33,492 bases of DNA from an uncultured Verrucomicrobiota bacterium (GTDB lineage: Bacteria; Verrucomicrobiota; Verrucomicrobiia; Limisphaerales; UBA9464). The notes beneath the pieces were generated by a model. The model saw nothing but the letters and a program-made list of their open reading frames with translations. It ran no database searches and was not told the origin of the DNA. Where the stretch lies: positions 1-33,492 of the forward strand of contig CAJAHH010000099.1 in the NCBI GenBank assembly GCA_903939515.1, in the 5' to 3' direction. Positions 1 through 8,938 of this stretch are shown piece by piece (positions within the stretch are counted from its first letter, which is position 1; every line of letters starts with the position of its first letter). A program made the translations under genes and the position numbers.

Positions 1-184
1 CAATGAGCAGCTCACGGTGACCAAGGAAAACCTCAGCGCCGCTATTTCGCGCATCGCCGACGTCGACGTCGCCGAAGAGGCCACCTCCTACGCCCGCTAC
101 CAAATCCTCGTGCAGTCCGGCACATCGATGTTGGCGCAGGCCAACAAAATGCCCCAGAGCGCCTTGCAGTTGCTCCAGGGCTGA
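1..184 (+). CDS. fliC: Flagellin, C-terminal end (5' truncated by the window edge)
   Basis: The reading frame enters at base 2 and runs to TGA at 182-184, giving the last 60 residues of a flagellin. This is the C-terminal D0/D1 helix that packs in the filament core, ending in the usual Ala/Gln/Leu-rich tail ([15 protein letters not shown]). The translated end is identical to that of the complete flagellin at 295-1530. The DNA differs at only three positions (121, 154 and 170, matching 1467, 1500 and 1516), and all three changes are synonymous. Similarity continues a short way past both stop codons, so the two genes are tandem duplicates. No terminator is visible in the 110 bp before the next gene, so the two could be cotranscribed. 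Confidence 0.93.
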   Translation, partial: NEQLTVTKENLSAAISRIADVDVAEEATSYARYQILVQSGTSMLAQANKMPQSALQLLQG

Positions 185-294
185 TCTTTCCAGCAAGTTT
201 GACGAACCGTTCATCCTCAGAGACGGCCAGTAAGGACACAAGCGACCCCTGCTAACTGACTGTAAGTTTAACCTAAAATCTAACCCGAAAAACT

Positions 295-1530
295 ATGGTC
301 ATTAATACCAACGTCCAGGCGCTGCAAACAGCGAACAACCTGAACACCAGCTCAAACGCCCTCGCCAAATCCTTGTCCCGACTCTCCTCGGGTTCCAAGA
401 TTATCGCTCCGTCCGACGATGCCGCCGGTTTGGCGGTGAGCAGCCGGTTGGAATCGCAGCTCAAACGTCTGGATGCTGCAATTAACAACGTGGTGAATGC
501 GGTGTCCTTCACGCAAACCCAAGACGGTTTCTTGAAGACGATCGACAAGGCGTTCCGCCGTATGTCCGAGCTGGCGATGTTCGCTCAAGATTCCACCAAG
601 AGCGCCAGCGATCTCACCTTGTACTCTCAGGAATTCGTCCAGCTGCAAGATTACGTCAGCCAAAGCGTGAAGCAGACCTTCAACTCGGTGAAGCTGTTCT
701 CCGCCACCCCACTGGCCGTCACCATCGACTCCAGCGGCACGACCTTTGACATGGCGCCGATCGACTTGGGGAAGAGTGAGTACACCTCGTCACTGAACAT
801 TGCTCAGAGTTTGACCAACGCCAATGTTTCTAACATTGCACGATTGAGCGGCGGCAAGATTCAATTGACGGTGACAGATGCTGAGTACGCGAAAATGAAG
901 AAAGATGGTTCATTGACCATTTCTGGACTCACCAAAGCCCTCCCAACAACAGCATCAGCTGGCAGCGAGGTGGATATCTCCAGTTTAAATGGCACTTTCG
1001 ATATTCAAAATGCTTTTAAAGTTGGGGCCCTTAACATCATTGAGCTGGATGGATCTGCCGGCGGTACCACCGCTCTAGGCGTGGCTGCGAGCTGGACTTC
1101 GACCGTGGGATCAGTTGGTTCTACGCAAACATCCTTTGTAGAAGGCGCCGTTCTCACCGTACCAGTGGCAGCGACCGGCTTGACCTATACGGGAACTAAT
1201 GCAACCGGTCTTGCCGCCAAGACCGGACTGGACATCACCTCTGTTCCCCGCGCGCAGGCTTCACTCACCCGTATCCGCAACTCGATCGACAAGCTGGCTC
1301 AAGATCGCGCGTCATTGGGTGCTGTGCAAAGCCGACTCAACTTCACCAATGAGCAGCTCACGGTGACCAAGGAAAACCTCAGCGCCGCTATTTCGCGCAT
1401 CGCCGACGTCGACGTCGCCGAAGAGGCCACCTCCTACGCCCGCTACCAAATCCTCGTGCAGTCCGGTACATCGATGTTGGCGCAGGCCAACAAAATGCCT
1501 CAGAGCGCCTTGCAGCTGCTCCAGGGCTGA
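295..1530 (+). CDS. fliC: Flagellin
   Basis: This encodes the structural subunit of the flagellar filament, exported through the flagellar type III system. The 411-residue protein has the conserved N-terminal D0/D1 region (about residues 1-140, starting MVINTNVQALQTANNL and including the RLSSGSKI and DDAAGLAVS motifs). A variable, Gly/Thr/Ala-rich central region follows (about 140-320), then the conserved C-terminal D1/D0 helices (about 320-411). The central region is more AT-rich than the two ends, as is common for the surface-exposed domain. ATG at 295 is the only start that keeps the canonical MVINTN beginning; no clear Shine-Dalgarno lies upstream. It directly follows another flagellin gene with an almost identical 3' end. 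No other flagellar genes are in the window. Confidence 0.96.
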   Translation: MVINTNVQALQTANNLNTSSNALAKSLSRLSSGSKIIAPSDDAAGLAVSSRLESQLKRLDAAINNVVNAVSFTQTQDGFLKTIDKAFRRMSELAMFAQDSTKSASDLTLYSQEFVQLQDYVSQSVKQTFNSVKLFSATPLAVTIDSSGTTFDMAPIDLGKSEYTSSLNIAQSLTNANVSNIARLSGGKIQLTVTDAEYAKMKKDGSLTISGLTKALPTTASAGSEVDISSLNGTFDIQNAFKVGALNIIELDGSAGGTTALGVAASWTSTVGSVGSTQTSFVEGAVLTVPVAATGLTYTGTNATGLAAKTGLDITSVPRAQASLTRIRNSIDKLAQDRASLGAVQSRLNFTNEQLTVTKENLSAAISRIADVDVAEEATSYARYQILVQSGTSMLAQANKMPQSALQLLQG

Positions 1531-1560
1531 TCTTCCCGGCAAGATTAACAAACCTTTGCA

Positions 1561-1591
1561 AAAGGGGATCCCAGTTCATGGGATCCCCTTT
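1561..1591 (+). terminator. Hairpin downstream of flagellin
   Basis: There is a perfect 13-bp inverted repeat (1561-1573 with 1579-1591) around a 5-nt loop, 30 bp after the flagellin stop. The stem starts with AAA and ends with TTT, but no longer U tract follows. It is probably the flagellin transcript terminator or a 3'-stabilising hairpin. Confidence 0.6.
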
Positions 1592-1650
1592 GTGCGTCCC
1601 GGGGTCAGTGGGGTGTTGATGGCAGTATTGCTGGGGGCAACCCAAGCAAC

Positions 1651-1679
1651 AAAAAGCCCGGCCGAAGCCGGGCGTTTTT
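1651..1679 (-). terminator. Rho-independent terminator of the ferredoxin gene (probably bidirectional)
   Basis: A 7-bp GC stem (GCCCGGC/GCCGGGC) is flanked by A5 on the left and T5 on the right. Read on the minus strand the loop is the stable tetraloop TTCG, followed directly by T5, which is the textbook form of an intrinsic terminator. It lies about 60 bp beyond the ferredoxin stop and can also stop read-through from the flagellin side. Confidence 0.85.
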
Positions 1680-1739
1680 GTAGTCAGAATTTTGGTGGAC
1701 GACCGATGGGGTCACCGACCGGATTCTTCAAATCGCGGA

Positions 1740-1970
1740 TCAGCCGTTGTTGCCAATGGCTTCGACCGGGCAGCCTTCCATGGCCTCTTTGCAGGCGGCT
1801 TCTTCTTCGGGGGTCGTCGGCTGCTTCATGACGTACGAATAACCGCCGTCATCCCAGCGGGTGTAATTCTTCGGCGCGGTCTCGCGGCACAGGTCGCAGT
1901 CGATGCATTGGTTGTCGACGAAGTACTTGCCCGTGACGTTCTCGGAATACCGATTTGCAATGTCAGCCAT
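1740..1970 (-). CDS. Small [4Fe-4S] ferredoxin
   Basis: This is a 76-residue soluble electron carrier. Cysteines 22, 25 and 28 form a C-x2-C-x2-C motif, and Cys67 in the GCPVEAI motif gives the fourth ligand of a single [4Fe-4S] cluster. Cys60 is an extra cysteine in the position where two-cluster ferredoxins carry part of the second site, so a disulphide or a vestige is possible. Length and layout match single-cluster bacterial ferredoxins. The ATG at 1970 has no evident ribosome binding site. It is followed by a strong terminator, and the 123-bp gap to the CobA-HemD gene upstream suggests a separate transcript. Its redox partner cannot be told from context. Confidence 0.9.
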   Translation of the reverse strand: MADIANRYSENVTGKYFVDNQCIDCDLCRETAPKNYTRWDDGGYSYVMKQPTTPEEEAACKEAMEGCPVEAIGNNG

Positions 1971-2093
1971 AAATCAAAAAGTGGAGTCATTTATCGACCG
2001 AGCAAGTCTCGGGTGCAAGCCGCTTTTTCCTTATTTTGCTCGGTTTCCAACCAATCTTGTCATCTCCGGAGGATGTGACCGGTCAGAACACCG

Positions 2094-3620
2094 TCATCGA
2101 GCGGCCTGACGGACCAGTGTCTCCACCAACCCATCGATCGTATGCACACGGGCTTCGGCCGTAGGCTTCAACCCCAGGGCCTCCAGAGCCTTGCTCGTCT
2201 CCGGTCCGATGCTGAGGGTCCGAGGCGCCCCCGCCTTCCGAAGTGCCCCCGGCAAGTCGAAGCGCTCGTGGAAATATTGAACGGCCGAGCCGCTGGCGAA
2301 GGTGATCCAGTCGGCGCCTTCTTCGCGAAAACGGGCAGCGGCTCCATTCAAGTCGGCCGTCTCGGGAACAGTGCGATAGCTCGCCACTTCGTCCACAATA
2401 CCCCCGCGCTCCTCAATTAAGCGGGCGAGTTCTGAGGGCGTCTCTTCGGGGCGAATAACCAGGAAGCGCAAGTTCTCAATCGACTCCACCTTGGCGATGG
2501 CGTCGGCCACCTTGGTGGCCACGAATTGCTCCGGCATGGCATCCACCTGCAAGTGCAGTTCGGTGAGCTTGGCAGACGTCGCCGGACCCACGGCGGCGAT
2601 GCGCAAATTGCCCACGCTGCGAATGTCCGGATAGGCCTTGAAAAAGGTGTCAAAGAACGTGCTGACGCCATGCGGGCTCGTGAACACTAGCCAGTTGTAT
2701 TCGGTAATACCCACGATGCACTCGATCAACGGCTGCAGCGCCTTCGGTGGCTCAATTCGCAGCGTCGGGATCTCCAGAACATCGGCCCCGAGTTCCCGAA
2801 GGCGACGCCCCAGTTCCGACGCCTGACTCCGGGTTCGGGTCACCACCACACGACGGCCATGGAGAGGGCGTTGCTCGAACCAATTCAACCGTTTGCGTTC
2901 GGACACCACTGCGCCGACGACAATAATCGCAGGGCTCGAAACACCCGCCTTCTCAGCGGCCTCCGCGAGGGTGGCCAAGGTTGCGTCCACCGAACGCTGC
3001 CGAGCGGTGGTTCCCCATTGGACCATCGCCGCAGGCGTTTTCGGATCCTTGCCGGCCGCGATGAGCAAACTCGAAATGTCCCGAAGTCGCTCCACACCCA
3101 TCAAAATGACGAGGGTGCCAGGCATTTTCGCCAAGGCCCCGTAATCGAGGCAGGTCTCTGGCTTGGTGGGATCTTCGTGCCCGGTGATGACCGTGAACGC
3201 CGAACAGTGGTCGCGATGGGTCAGCGGAATCCCTGCGTAATTGAGCGCAGCGGTGACCGAGGAAACACCGGGTACCACCTCAAAGGGAACTCCCGCCTCC
3301 GCTAGTTCGTTGGCCTCTTCGCCCCCACGGCCGAACAAGTACGGATCGCCTCCCTTGAGACGAACCACGGTCTGGCCGGCCTTGGCCTTCTCCACCAGCA
3401 ATTGATTCAGGTCGTCTTGCGGTATGGCATGCGCCGCGGCCCGCTTGCCCCCGTAGATGCGCTCAGCAGTGGCGGGTGCCAGCGCCAAACAACTGGGCTC
3501 CACCAACGCGTCGTAGACGACAACATCGGCGCGCGCCAACACCTCGGCACCGCGTCGGGTCAGCAAACCTTCGTCGCCCGGACCTGCTCCCACCAAATAG
3601 ACCATCCCCTTGGACTTCAT
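2094..3620 (-). CDS. cobA-hemD: Fused uroporphyrinogen-III C-methyltransferase / uroporphyrinogen-III synthase
   Basis: This is a bifunctional enzyme of tetrapyrrole synthesis. The N-terminal half (about 1-250) is a SUMT-type SAM-dependent methyltransferase that makes precorrin-2 for sirohaem and cobalamin. Its motifs are VGAGPGD near the start, [20 protein letters not shown] and AGIPLTHR. The C-terminal half (about 255-508) is HemD-like, beginning [15 protein letters not shown], and cyclises hydroxymethylbilane to uroporphyrinogen III. Such fusions are known in several phyla. The frame stays open upstream to 3986, but that extension is low-complexity and covers intergenic repeats, so I place the start at ATG 3620 ([13 protein letters not shown]). 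ATG 3605 is an alternative. Neither has a good Shine-Dalgarno. It can supply precursors for the B12 used by MetH, encoded nearby. Confidence 0.93.
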   Translation of the reverse strand: MKSKGMVYLVGAGPGDEGLLTRRGAEVLARADVVVYDALVEPSCLALAPATAERIYGGKRAAAHAIPQDDLNQLLVEKAKAGQTVVRLKGGDPYLFGRGGEEANELAEAGVPFEVVPGVSSVTAALNYAGIPLTHRDHCSAFTVITGHEDPTKPETCLDYGALAKMPGTLVILMGVERLRDISSLLIAAGKDPKTPAAMVQWGTTARQRSVDATLATLAEAAEKAGVSSPAIIVVGAVVSERKRLNWFEQRPLHGRRVVVTRTRSQASELGRRLRELGADVLEIPTLRIEPPKALQPLIECIVGITEYNWLVFTSPHGVSTFFDTFFKAYPDIRSVGNLRIAAVGPATSAKLTELHLQVDAMPEQFVATKVADAIAKVESIENLRFLVIRPEETPSELARLIEERGGIVDEVASYRTVPETADLNGAAARFREEGADWITFASGSAVQYFHERFDLPGALRKAGAPRTLSIGPETSKALEALGLKPTAEARVHTIDGLVETLVRQAAR

Positions 3621-3700
3621 GAGTGGGAGAGGGTAACTAGAAAACTCCAAGCCACCAAGGCAGGAACCCGAGCCCAGCGCTTTCGGAGCCACCTCCCCGG

Positions 3701-3918
3701 TAGGGCTCGAGTCTCTCGGGCTATCCGGTGCTGCTGCTGTTGTCTGTGTCTGCGGACGTGGCGCTTTCGGAGAAATCGCCCCACCTCGGAGGTGCTCAGG
3801 TGAGGCTGAGTTGGCGGAAGGACCCAGGGATGTAGCCCGAAGGCCTCCCCGGTAGGGCTCGAGTCTCTCGGGCCATCCCCACCCCGATAGGGCTCGAGTC
3901 TCTCGGGCCATCCCCACC
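3701..3918. repeat. Three copies of a short dispersed repeat in the 3621-4003 intergenic gap
   Basis: The core TAGGGCTCGAGTCTCTCGGG occurs at 3701-3720, 3853-3872 and 3888-3907. The last two copies belong to a 35-bp tandem unit (3853-3883 and 3888-3918) that is identical over 31 bases, ending in CCATCCCCACC. The core contains the palindrome CTCGAG and a near-palindrome GAGAGACTCGAG. A related sequence occurs at 27787-27822. The gap between 3621 and 4003 holds no convincing gene. Confidence 0.8.
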
Positions 3919-4003
3919 TCGCCCGGCAGCCCAGGGAGTGGACGGTGAGACACCATTCCTACCAGACCGGCAGGCCTCCCGCTCAAACTGTTCAGACCGG
4001 CTT

Positions 4004-4459
4004 TTAGAAGTCCAAGGCCACGCTGTCGGCCGCGACGGCTGCTTCGAGACAGCGACGAGCCCGCACCAAATCGGACGAGTGCTTCGGGGTTTCAGGCTGG
4101 GAGGACGCCGGAGTTGCCCACAATTGAGATAACGTTTCGATCAGCGCTGCGGCATGAACCCGGCGGAAACGACGAAGAACTCGAGCCTCAGGTGCATCGC
4201 CCGAGCACAAATACCGAAAGTCGTCCTCGTTTCGGCAGGCTTCTTCAATTTCTTCAGAAGCAAACCGGCCACCCGAGTAAGCATGAACCAAAACACTGGC
4301 CAGCATCCGAGTCGCAAAGAAACTGCCTCCCGCCTCAGCCCGAAACCCGAGAGCGGGCCACCCGACGGCACCGACGGCGTCGAAGACCTGTCGCAACCGG
4401 TCTCCCTCCGGGAAGCGTGCGTCTGTATCACGCCGGCTCGAATCAGGACTCAAGTTCAT
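4004..4459 (-). CDS. Stand-alone transposase N-terminal-domain (DUF772-like) protein
   Basis: The protein has 151 residues from the preferred ATG at 4459 (MNLSPDSSRR); the frame is open up to 4543. The middle segment (LASVLVHAYSGGR, then RNEDDFRYLCSGDAPEARVLRRFRR) resembles the N-terminal domain of IS5/IS1182-type transposases. That domain normally reads 'few residues, Tyr-rich helix, ...FRYL.G...PD..T..RFR'. The catalytic DDE domain that should follow is absent, and the protein ends in a Ser/Pro-rich linker and an Ala-rich tail. No terminal inverted repeats or target duplications are visible. It may be a domesticated DNA-binding protein or a decayed element. Its codon use looks like that of neighbouring genes. 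It is divergent from metH across a 221-bp gap. Confidence 0.65.
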   Translation of the reverse strand: MNLSPDSSRRDTDARFPEGDRLRQVFDAVGAVGWPALGFRAEAGGSFFATRMLASVLVHAYSGGRFASEEIEEACRNEDDFRYLCSGDAPEARVLRRFRRVHAAALIETLSQLWATPASSQPETPKHSSDLVRARRCLEAAVAADSVALDF

Positions 4460-4614
4460 TGATAAACGTTTGACCCGGGATGTGACAGTCCGATGACGAC
4501 CCCGCAACAACGACGTCAGGACTCCCAGGGTAAAGAATTCCACCCCGTGCGAGCCGCGCCCCGCTTCGCCTGCAAATCCGCCGCAGCGTCTGCGTCTGTA
4601 CGCTAAAAATACAT

Positions 4615-4638
4615 ATCAACGAATCGGGATGCGTTGAT
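4615..4638 (+). promoter_or_regulatory. Inverted repeat in the metH leader
   Basis: A 7-bp inverted repeat (ATCAACG at 4615-4621, CGTTGAT at 4632-4638) with a 10-nt spacer lies about 45 bp before the metH start, in the gap shared with a divergent gene. It could be an operator or a leader hairpin. I could not match the leader to a known SAM, SAH or cobalamin riboswitch. Confidence 0.3.
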
Positions 4639-4680
4639 TTATCTGTTGGCACCCTGCCAGAGGGAGGATAACCTGAGTCC

Positions 4681-7600
4681 ATGTCGAATCGTTCCGAAGC
4701 TCGGAATACATGGACGCGTGGTCAGGGATTTGTGGACCTGCTGGATCAGCGCATTGCCATCATTGATGGAGCAATGGGAACTGTCATCCAGCGTTACAAG
4801 CTGGGCGAGGCCCAGTTCCGAGGCGAACGGTTCAGCGATTGGAAGGGGAAGGACCTCAAGGGTAACAACGAGTTGCTCCAAATCACCCAACCGCAGGTCA
4901 TCGAAGAAATCCACCGGCACTATTTAGAGGCCGGGGCCGACCTCATCGAAACCAACACGTTTTCGGCCACCACCATCGGCCAGCACGACTTTTTCTTTCG
5001 TCATGCCGAGGGCCGCAAAGATCAGGCGTTCTTCAATGATGTGATCCAAGATCCGTTCCTGCGCGACCTGGCGCGGGAAATGAATCTGACTTCGGCCCGA
5101 CTGGCCCGGAATGCGGTCGATACGGTGTTCAAAGCCACGGGCATCCCCCGGTATGTTGCCGGGGCCATTGGACCGATGCCGGTCACCACCTCGATCTCTC
5201 CGGATGTCAACGATGCCGGATTCCGGTCCGTGAGTTTTGAGCAATTGGTCACGGCCTACACCGAACAGGTGGAGGCGCTCATCGAAGGGGGCGTGGATGT
5301 CCTGTTAGTAGAAACCATCTTCGACACGCTCAACGCCAAGGCCGCGCTCTTGGCCATCCAGCAAGTGCAAGATCGCTTGCAAGTCCGACTGCCGTTGATG
5401 ATCTCGGGCACGATCACTGACCTGTCTGGCCGCACGCTGACGGGGCAAACGGTCGAAGCCTTCTGGAACTCGGTCCGCCACGCCGAGCCGATCACCATCG
5501 GATTTAACTGCGCCCTCGGTCCCAAAGAAATGCGGGCCTACGTCCAGGAACTCCACCGCATCGCCGATACCAAAATTTGCGTGTATCCCAATGCCGGATT
5601 GCCCGACCCGTTGTCCCCGACGGGTTTCCCGGAAACACCGGAGACCCTCGCTCCTCAAATCCGTCCTTGGGCCGAAGAAGGTTGGCTGAACGTCGTGGGC
5701 GGTTGCTGTGGCACGACCCCGCCGCACATCCAGGCCATCGCTGAGGCGGTGAAGGGCCTACCGCCGCGGAAGACCCCTCAACTCCCACCGCTTCTGCGCC
5801 TCAGTGGCATGGAAGCCTTCAACCAAACCCGTGAGACCAACTTCATCAACATTGGCGAGCGTGCCAATGTCACGGGCTCACCGAAATTCTCCAAACTCAT
5901 CTTGGCCGGTGACTACGATGCCGCGTTGGCGATTTGCAAACAGCAGGTCGAGGCGGGGGCCCAGATCATCGATATCAACATGGACGAGGGAATGCTCGAC
6001 GGCGCTGCGGCGATGTCGAAGTTCCTCAATTTGATCGCTGCCGAACCCGACATCGCTCGGGTGCCGATCATGGTCGATTCGTCGAAGTGGTCGGTGCTGG
6101 AGACGGGCCTGCGTTGCCTCCAAGGCAAGGGCATCGTCAATTCCATTTCGCTCAAAGAAGGCGAAGAGCGCTTCCTTGAACAGGCCCGACTCATTCGTCG
6201 CTATGGCGCGGCGGTCGTGGTGATGGCCTTTGATGAGCAGGGACAGGCCGATTCCTTTGCGCGCCGCATCGAGATTTGCCAACGGTGTTATGACCTGCTC
6301 ACCCAGCGCGCACAGTTCCCGCCGCAGGACATTATTTTCGATCCGAACATCCTCACCGTCGCCACCGGGATCGAGGTTCACAATAACTACGCCGTCGACT
6401 TCATCGAGGCGACTCGATGGATTAAGACCCACTTGCCCTTCGCCAAGGTCAGCGGCGGCGTCTCCAACATCAGCTTTAGTTTCCGGGGCAACAACCATGT
6501 TCGGGAGGCGATGCACAGTGCCTTCCTCTTCCACGCCATTCAGGCCGGGCTCGACATGGGCATCGTCAATGCCGGGATGCTCGAAGTGTACGAGGAGATC
6601 GAGCCGGAGCTTCGGGACCTCGTGGAGGATGTGCTCCTCAATCGCCGTCCGGACTCCACTGAGCGTTTGGTGACCTATGGCGAGGCGCTGCGTCGTAAAT
6701 CGGGACCTGGGGGCACCGCCGAAGCCAAAGCCGACGAGGCCTGGCGATCGGAACCCGTTGAAAAGCGCTTGGCGCACGCCCTAGTCAAGGGCATCGACGC
6801 CTTCGTGGAACTCGACACCGAAGAAGCCCGCCAAAAGCTTGGGCGACCGCTGTTGGTCATCGAGGGGCCCCTCATGGACGGGATGAACCACGTCGGCGAC
6901 CTTTTTGGCGCTGGCAAAATGTTTCTCCCGCAAGTGGTGAAGTCTGCCCGAGTGATGAAGAAATCGGTCGCCTACCTCACTCCGTTCATGGAAGCCGAGA
7001 AGGCGGCTGCGGTGGCCGGCGGCTGCGAAGTTCGAACCCAAGGCAAAGTGCTCATGGCCACCGTCAAGGGCGATGTCCACGACATCGGCAAGAACATCGT
7101 CGGGGTGGTTTTGGGGTGCAATAATTACGAGGTCATCGACCTGGGCGTCATGGTGTCCTGCGAGAATATTCTCAAGGCGGCTCAGGAGCATCAGGTGGAC
7201 GTCATCGGTCTCAGCGGCTTAATCACTCCGTCGCTCGATGAGATGGCCCACGTCGCCCGCGAAATGGAACGCCTGGGCATGCGCCAACCCCTTCTCATCG
7301 GTGGTGCCACGACCAGCAAAGCGCACACCGCCATCAAGCTCGCGCCGGGATATTCGCAGCCCGTCATCCACGTGTTGGATGCCAGCCGCGCTGTGCCGGT
7401 GGTGAGCAACCTCATTAACCCGGACTTGAAGCCCGCCTACGTGGCTCAAATCCGCGAGGAGTACCAAGTCCTTCGGAGCAGCCATGCCGCGGCCAATACG
7501 CCGCTGCTGAGTTTGGAACAGGCTCGCAGTCAAGCCGCCCGGTTCGACTTCTCGGACCTGCCTCACCCAGAATTCACCGGAATCCGCGTCTTGGAAGACG

Positions 7601-8481
7601 TTCCGCTCGAAACGCTCCGGCCCTACATTGACTGGTCTCCGTTCTTCCACACTTGGGAACTGCGCGGGCGCTACCCGGCCATTTTGCAGCATGAGAAGTA
7701 TGGCGAAGAGGCCCAAAAACTCTTCGCCGATGCGCAAGCGCTGCTCGATGACTTGATCGCCCGAAAGCGCATCCGAGCCTGCGGAGTGTATGGAATTTTT
7801 CCGGCCAATCGCGATGGAGACTCCGTGCAAGTCTTCACCGACGAATCCCGCTCCAGCGTTCAAACCACCTTCCACATGCTGCGTCAGCAAGTGGTCAAAG
7901 AAGATGGAACACCCCAGTGGTCGTTGGCCGACTTTGTGGCTCCCAAGGGATCCCAAGACCATGTCGGCGGCTTCGCGGTCACCACCGGCATCGGACTGGA
8001 CGAAGTGGTGGCTGCCTACAAAGCCGGGCACGACGATTACAACGCCATCATGGCCGAGGCCTTGGCCGACCGCCTGGCCGAAGCCTTTGCCGAGTACTTG
8101 CACCAACGGGTCCGCAAGGAGTGGGGCTTCGGTGCTCAAGAACAACTGAGCGCCGAAGACCTTCTCGAAGAACGCTACCGAGGGATCCGGCCCGCCGGAG
8201 GCTATCCGGCCAGCCCCGACCACACCGAGAAACGGACACTGTGGTCACTCCTCGATGTGGAGGAGCGTACTGGCATCCGACTCACGGAGAGCTGCGCCAT
8301 GTGGCCCGGCAGCAGCGTCAGTGGACTTTATTTTGCTCACCCCCAGTCTAAGTACTTTGGAGTGGGCAAGCTCGGGCGCGATCAAGTCGCCGATCTGGCT
8401 CGCCGGAAGTCTGTTCCCGTGACCGAGATGGAGCGTTGGTTAGGACCCTGGCTCGCCTACGATTCGTCTCGTGAATCTTGA
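4681..8481 (+). CDS. metH: Cobalamin-dependent methionine synthase
   Basis: This transfers a methyl group from 5-methyltetrahydrofolate via methylcobalamin to homocysteine, in the cytosol. It has 1266 residues, slightly longer than the E. coli enzyme, with all modules present. The homocysteine domain (about 15-350) has zinc ligands Cys277, Cys342 and Cys343. The pterin-binding domain (about 385-660) starts with [11 protein letters not shown]. The B12 cap and Rossmann domains (about 690-930) carry the DxHxxG motif (Asp798, His800, Gly803), where His800 is the lower cobalt ligand. The C-terminal AdoMet reactivation domain (about 950-1266) has the [15 protein letters not shown] motif. An in-frame TAA at 4669 rules out an earlier start. 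The AGGGAGG sequence lies about 13 nt before ATG, a rather long spacing. Methionine synthesis here therefore depends on B12. Confidence 0.98.
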   Translation: MSNRSEARNTWTRGQGFVDLLDQRIAIIDGAMGTVIQRYKLGEAQFRGERFSDWKGKDLKGNNELLQITQPQVIEEIHRHYLEAGADLIETNTFSATTIGQHDFFFRHAEGRKDQAFFNDVIQDPFLRDLAREMNLTSARLARNAVDTVFKATGIPRYVAGAIGPMPVTTSISPDVNDAGFRSVSFEQLVTAYTEQVEALIEGGVDVLLVETIFDTLNAKAALLAIQQVQDRLQVRLPLMISGTITDLSGRTLTGQTVEAFWNSVRHAEPITIGFNCALGPKEMRAYVQELHRIADTKICVYPNAGLPDPLSPTGFPETPETLAPQIRPWAEEGWLNVVGGCCGTTPPHIQAIAEAVKGLPPRKTPQLPPLLRLSGMEAFNQTRETNFINIGERANVTGSPKFSKLILAGDYDAALAICKQQVEAGAQIIDINMDEGMLDGAAAMSKFLNLIAAEPDIARVPIMVDSSKWSVLETGLRCLQGKGIVNSISLKEGEERFLEQARLIRRYGAAVVVMAFDEQGQADSFARRIEICQRCYDLLTQRAQFPPQDIIFDPNILTVATGIEVHNNYAVDFIEATRWIKTHLPFAKVSGGVSNISFSFRGNNHVREAMHSAFLFHAIQAGLDMGIVNAGMLEVYEEIEPELRDLVEDVLLNRRPDSTERLVTYGEALRRKSGPGGTAEAKADEAWRSEPVEKRLAHALVKGIDAFVELDTEEARQKLGRPLLVIEGPLMDGMNHVGDLFGAGKMFLPQVVKSARVMKKSVAYLTPFMEAEKAAAVAGGCEVRTQGKVLMATVKGDVHDIGKNIVGVVLGCNNYEVIDLGVMVSCENILKAAQEHQVDVIGLSGLITPSLDEMAHVAREMERLGMRQPLLIGGATTSKAHTAIKLAPGYSQPVIHVLDASRAVPVVSNLINPDLKPAYVAQIREEYQVLRSSHAAANTPLLSLEQARSQAARFDFSDLPHPEFTGIRVLEDVPLETLRPYIDWSPFFHTWELRGRYPAILQHEKYGEEAQKLFADAQALLDDLIARKRIRACGVYGIFPANRDGDSVQVFTDESRSSVQTTFHMLRQQVVKEDGTPQWSLADFVAPKGSQDHVGGFAVTTGIGLDEVVAAYKAGHDDYNAIMAEALADRLAEAFAEYLHQRVRKEWGFGAQEQLSAEDLLEERYRGIRPAGGYPASPDHTEKRTLWSLLDVEERTGIRLTESCAMWPGSSVSGLYFAHPQSKYFGVGKLGRDQVADLARRKSVPVTEMERWLGPWLAYDSSRES

Positions 8482-8539
8482 GCCCGCGTTTCCCAGATTG
8501 CGCCTGCGAGTATAACTGCCAAGTTCCCGAAGAATTTTT

Positions 8540-8902
8540 ATGTCAAAGCCTACGATTACTGCCTATTTGAAACCCTCGTGCGGATGGAGTGCGGGTGTCC
8601 GCGCCGTCTTCAAGAAGTACGACCTCGCTTTCGAAGAGCGCGACATCATCAATCGCTCTGAATTCTTCGAAGAAATGGTCCAAAAAACGGGCCAAACCAA
8701 GCAGCCCACCATCGAGATCAATGGCCAGATGCTGGCCGACGTTTCCGGCGAAGAGGTGGAAGCCTGGTTGCTTCAGAATGGCGTCGTGGGTGCCAACAGT
8801 CGGATCCCCGAAGTGCCCATCAATCAACCCTGCGCCCACGAAATGCCCGGGGCCTCAGGATCCGCTGCTCCTCAGTCCTCTCCGTTGGCCTTCAAGCGCT
8901 GA
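8540..8902 (+). CDS. Glutaredoxin-like protein with CGWS motif
   Basis: This is a 120-residue protein with a thioredoxin/glutaredoxin fold in its first 80 residues. It has a beta strand, then the active-site-like motif PSCGWS (Cys14, Ser17), a cis-proline segment around QPTIEING, and a C-terminal helix with SGEEVEAWL. The CxxS motif makes it monothiol-like, although classic monothiol glutaredoxins read CGFS and bind an Fe-S cluster with glutathione. The last 40 residues form an unusual Pro/Ser-rich tail with a second cysteine (Cys98). It is probably a redox or metal-handling protein, and its substrate is unknown. It starts 58 bp after metH and may be cotranscribed with it. The Shine-Dalgarno is weak. 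Confidence 0.8.
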   Translation: MSKPTITAYLKPSCGWSAGVRAVFKKYDLAFEERDIINRSEFFEEMVQKTGQTKQPTIEINGQMLADVSGEEVEAWLLQNGVVGANSRIPEVPINQPCAHEMPGASGSAAPQSSPLAFKR

Positions 8903-8938
8903 GGCTGCGTTCGCACCACACACTGTACTGGCAATCCC

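Noticed and set aside
3621-3986. N-terminal extension of the CobA-HemD frame
   Set aside because: The extra 122 residues are low-complexity and translate the dispersed repeats; the methyltransferase starts normally at 3620.
7219-8223. 334-residue open frame antisense to metH
   Set aside because: It lies wholly opposite the conserved B12 and AdoMet domains of metH and is not credible as protein.
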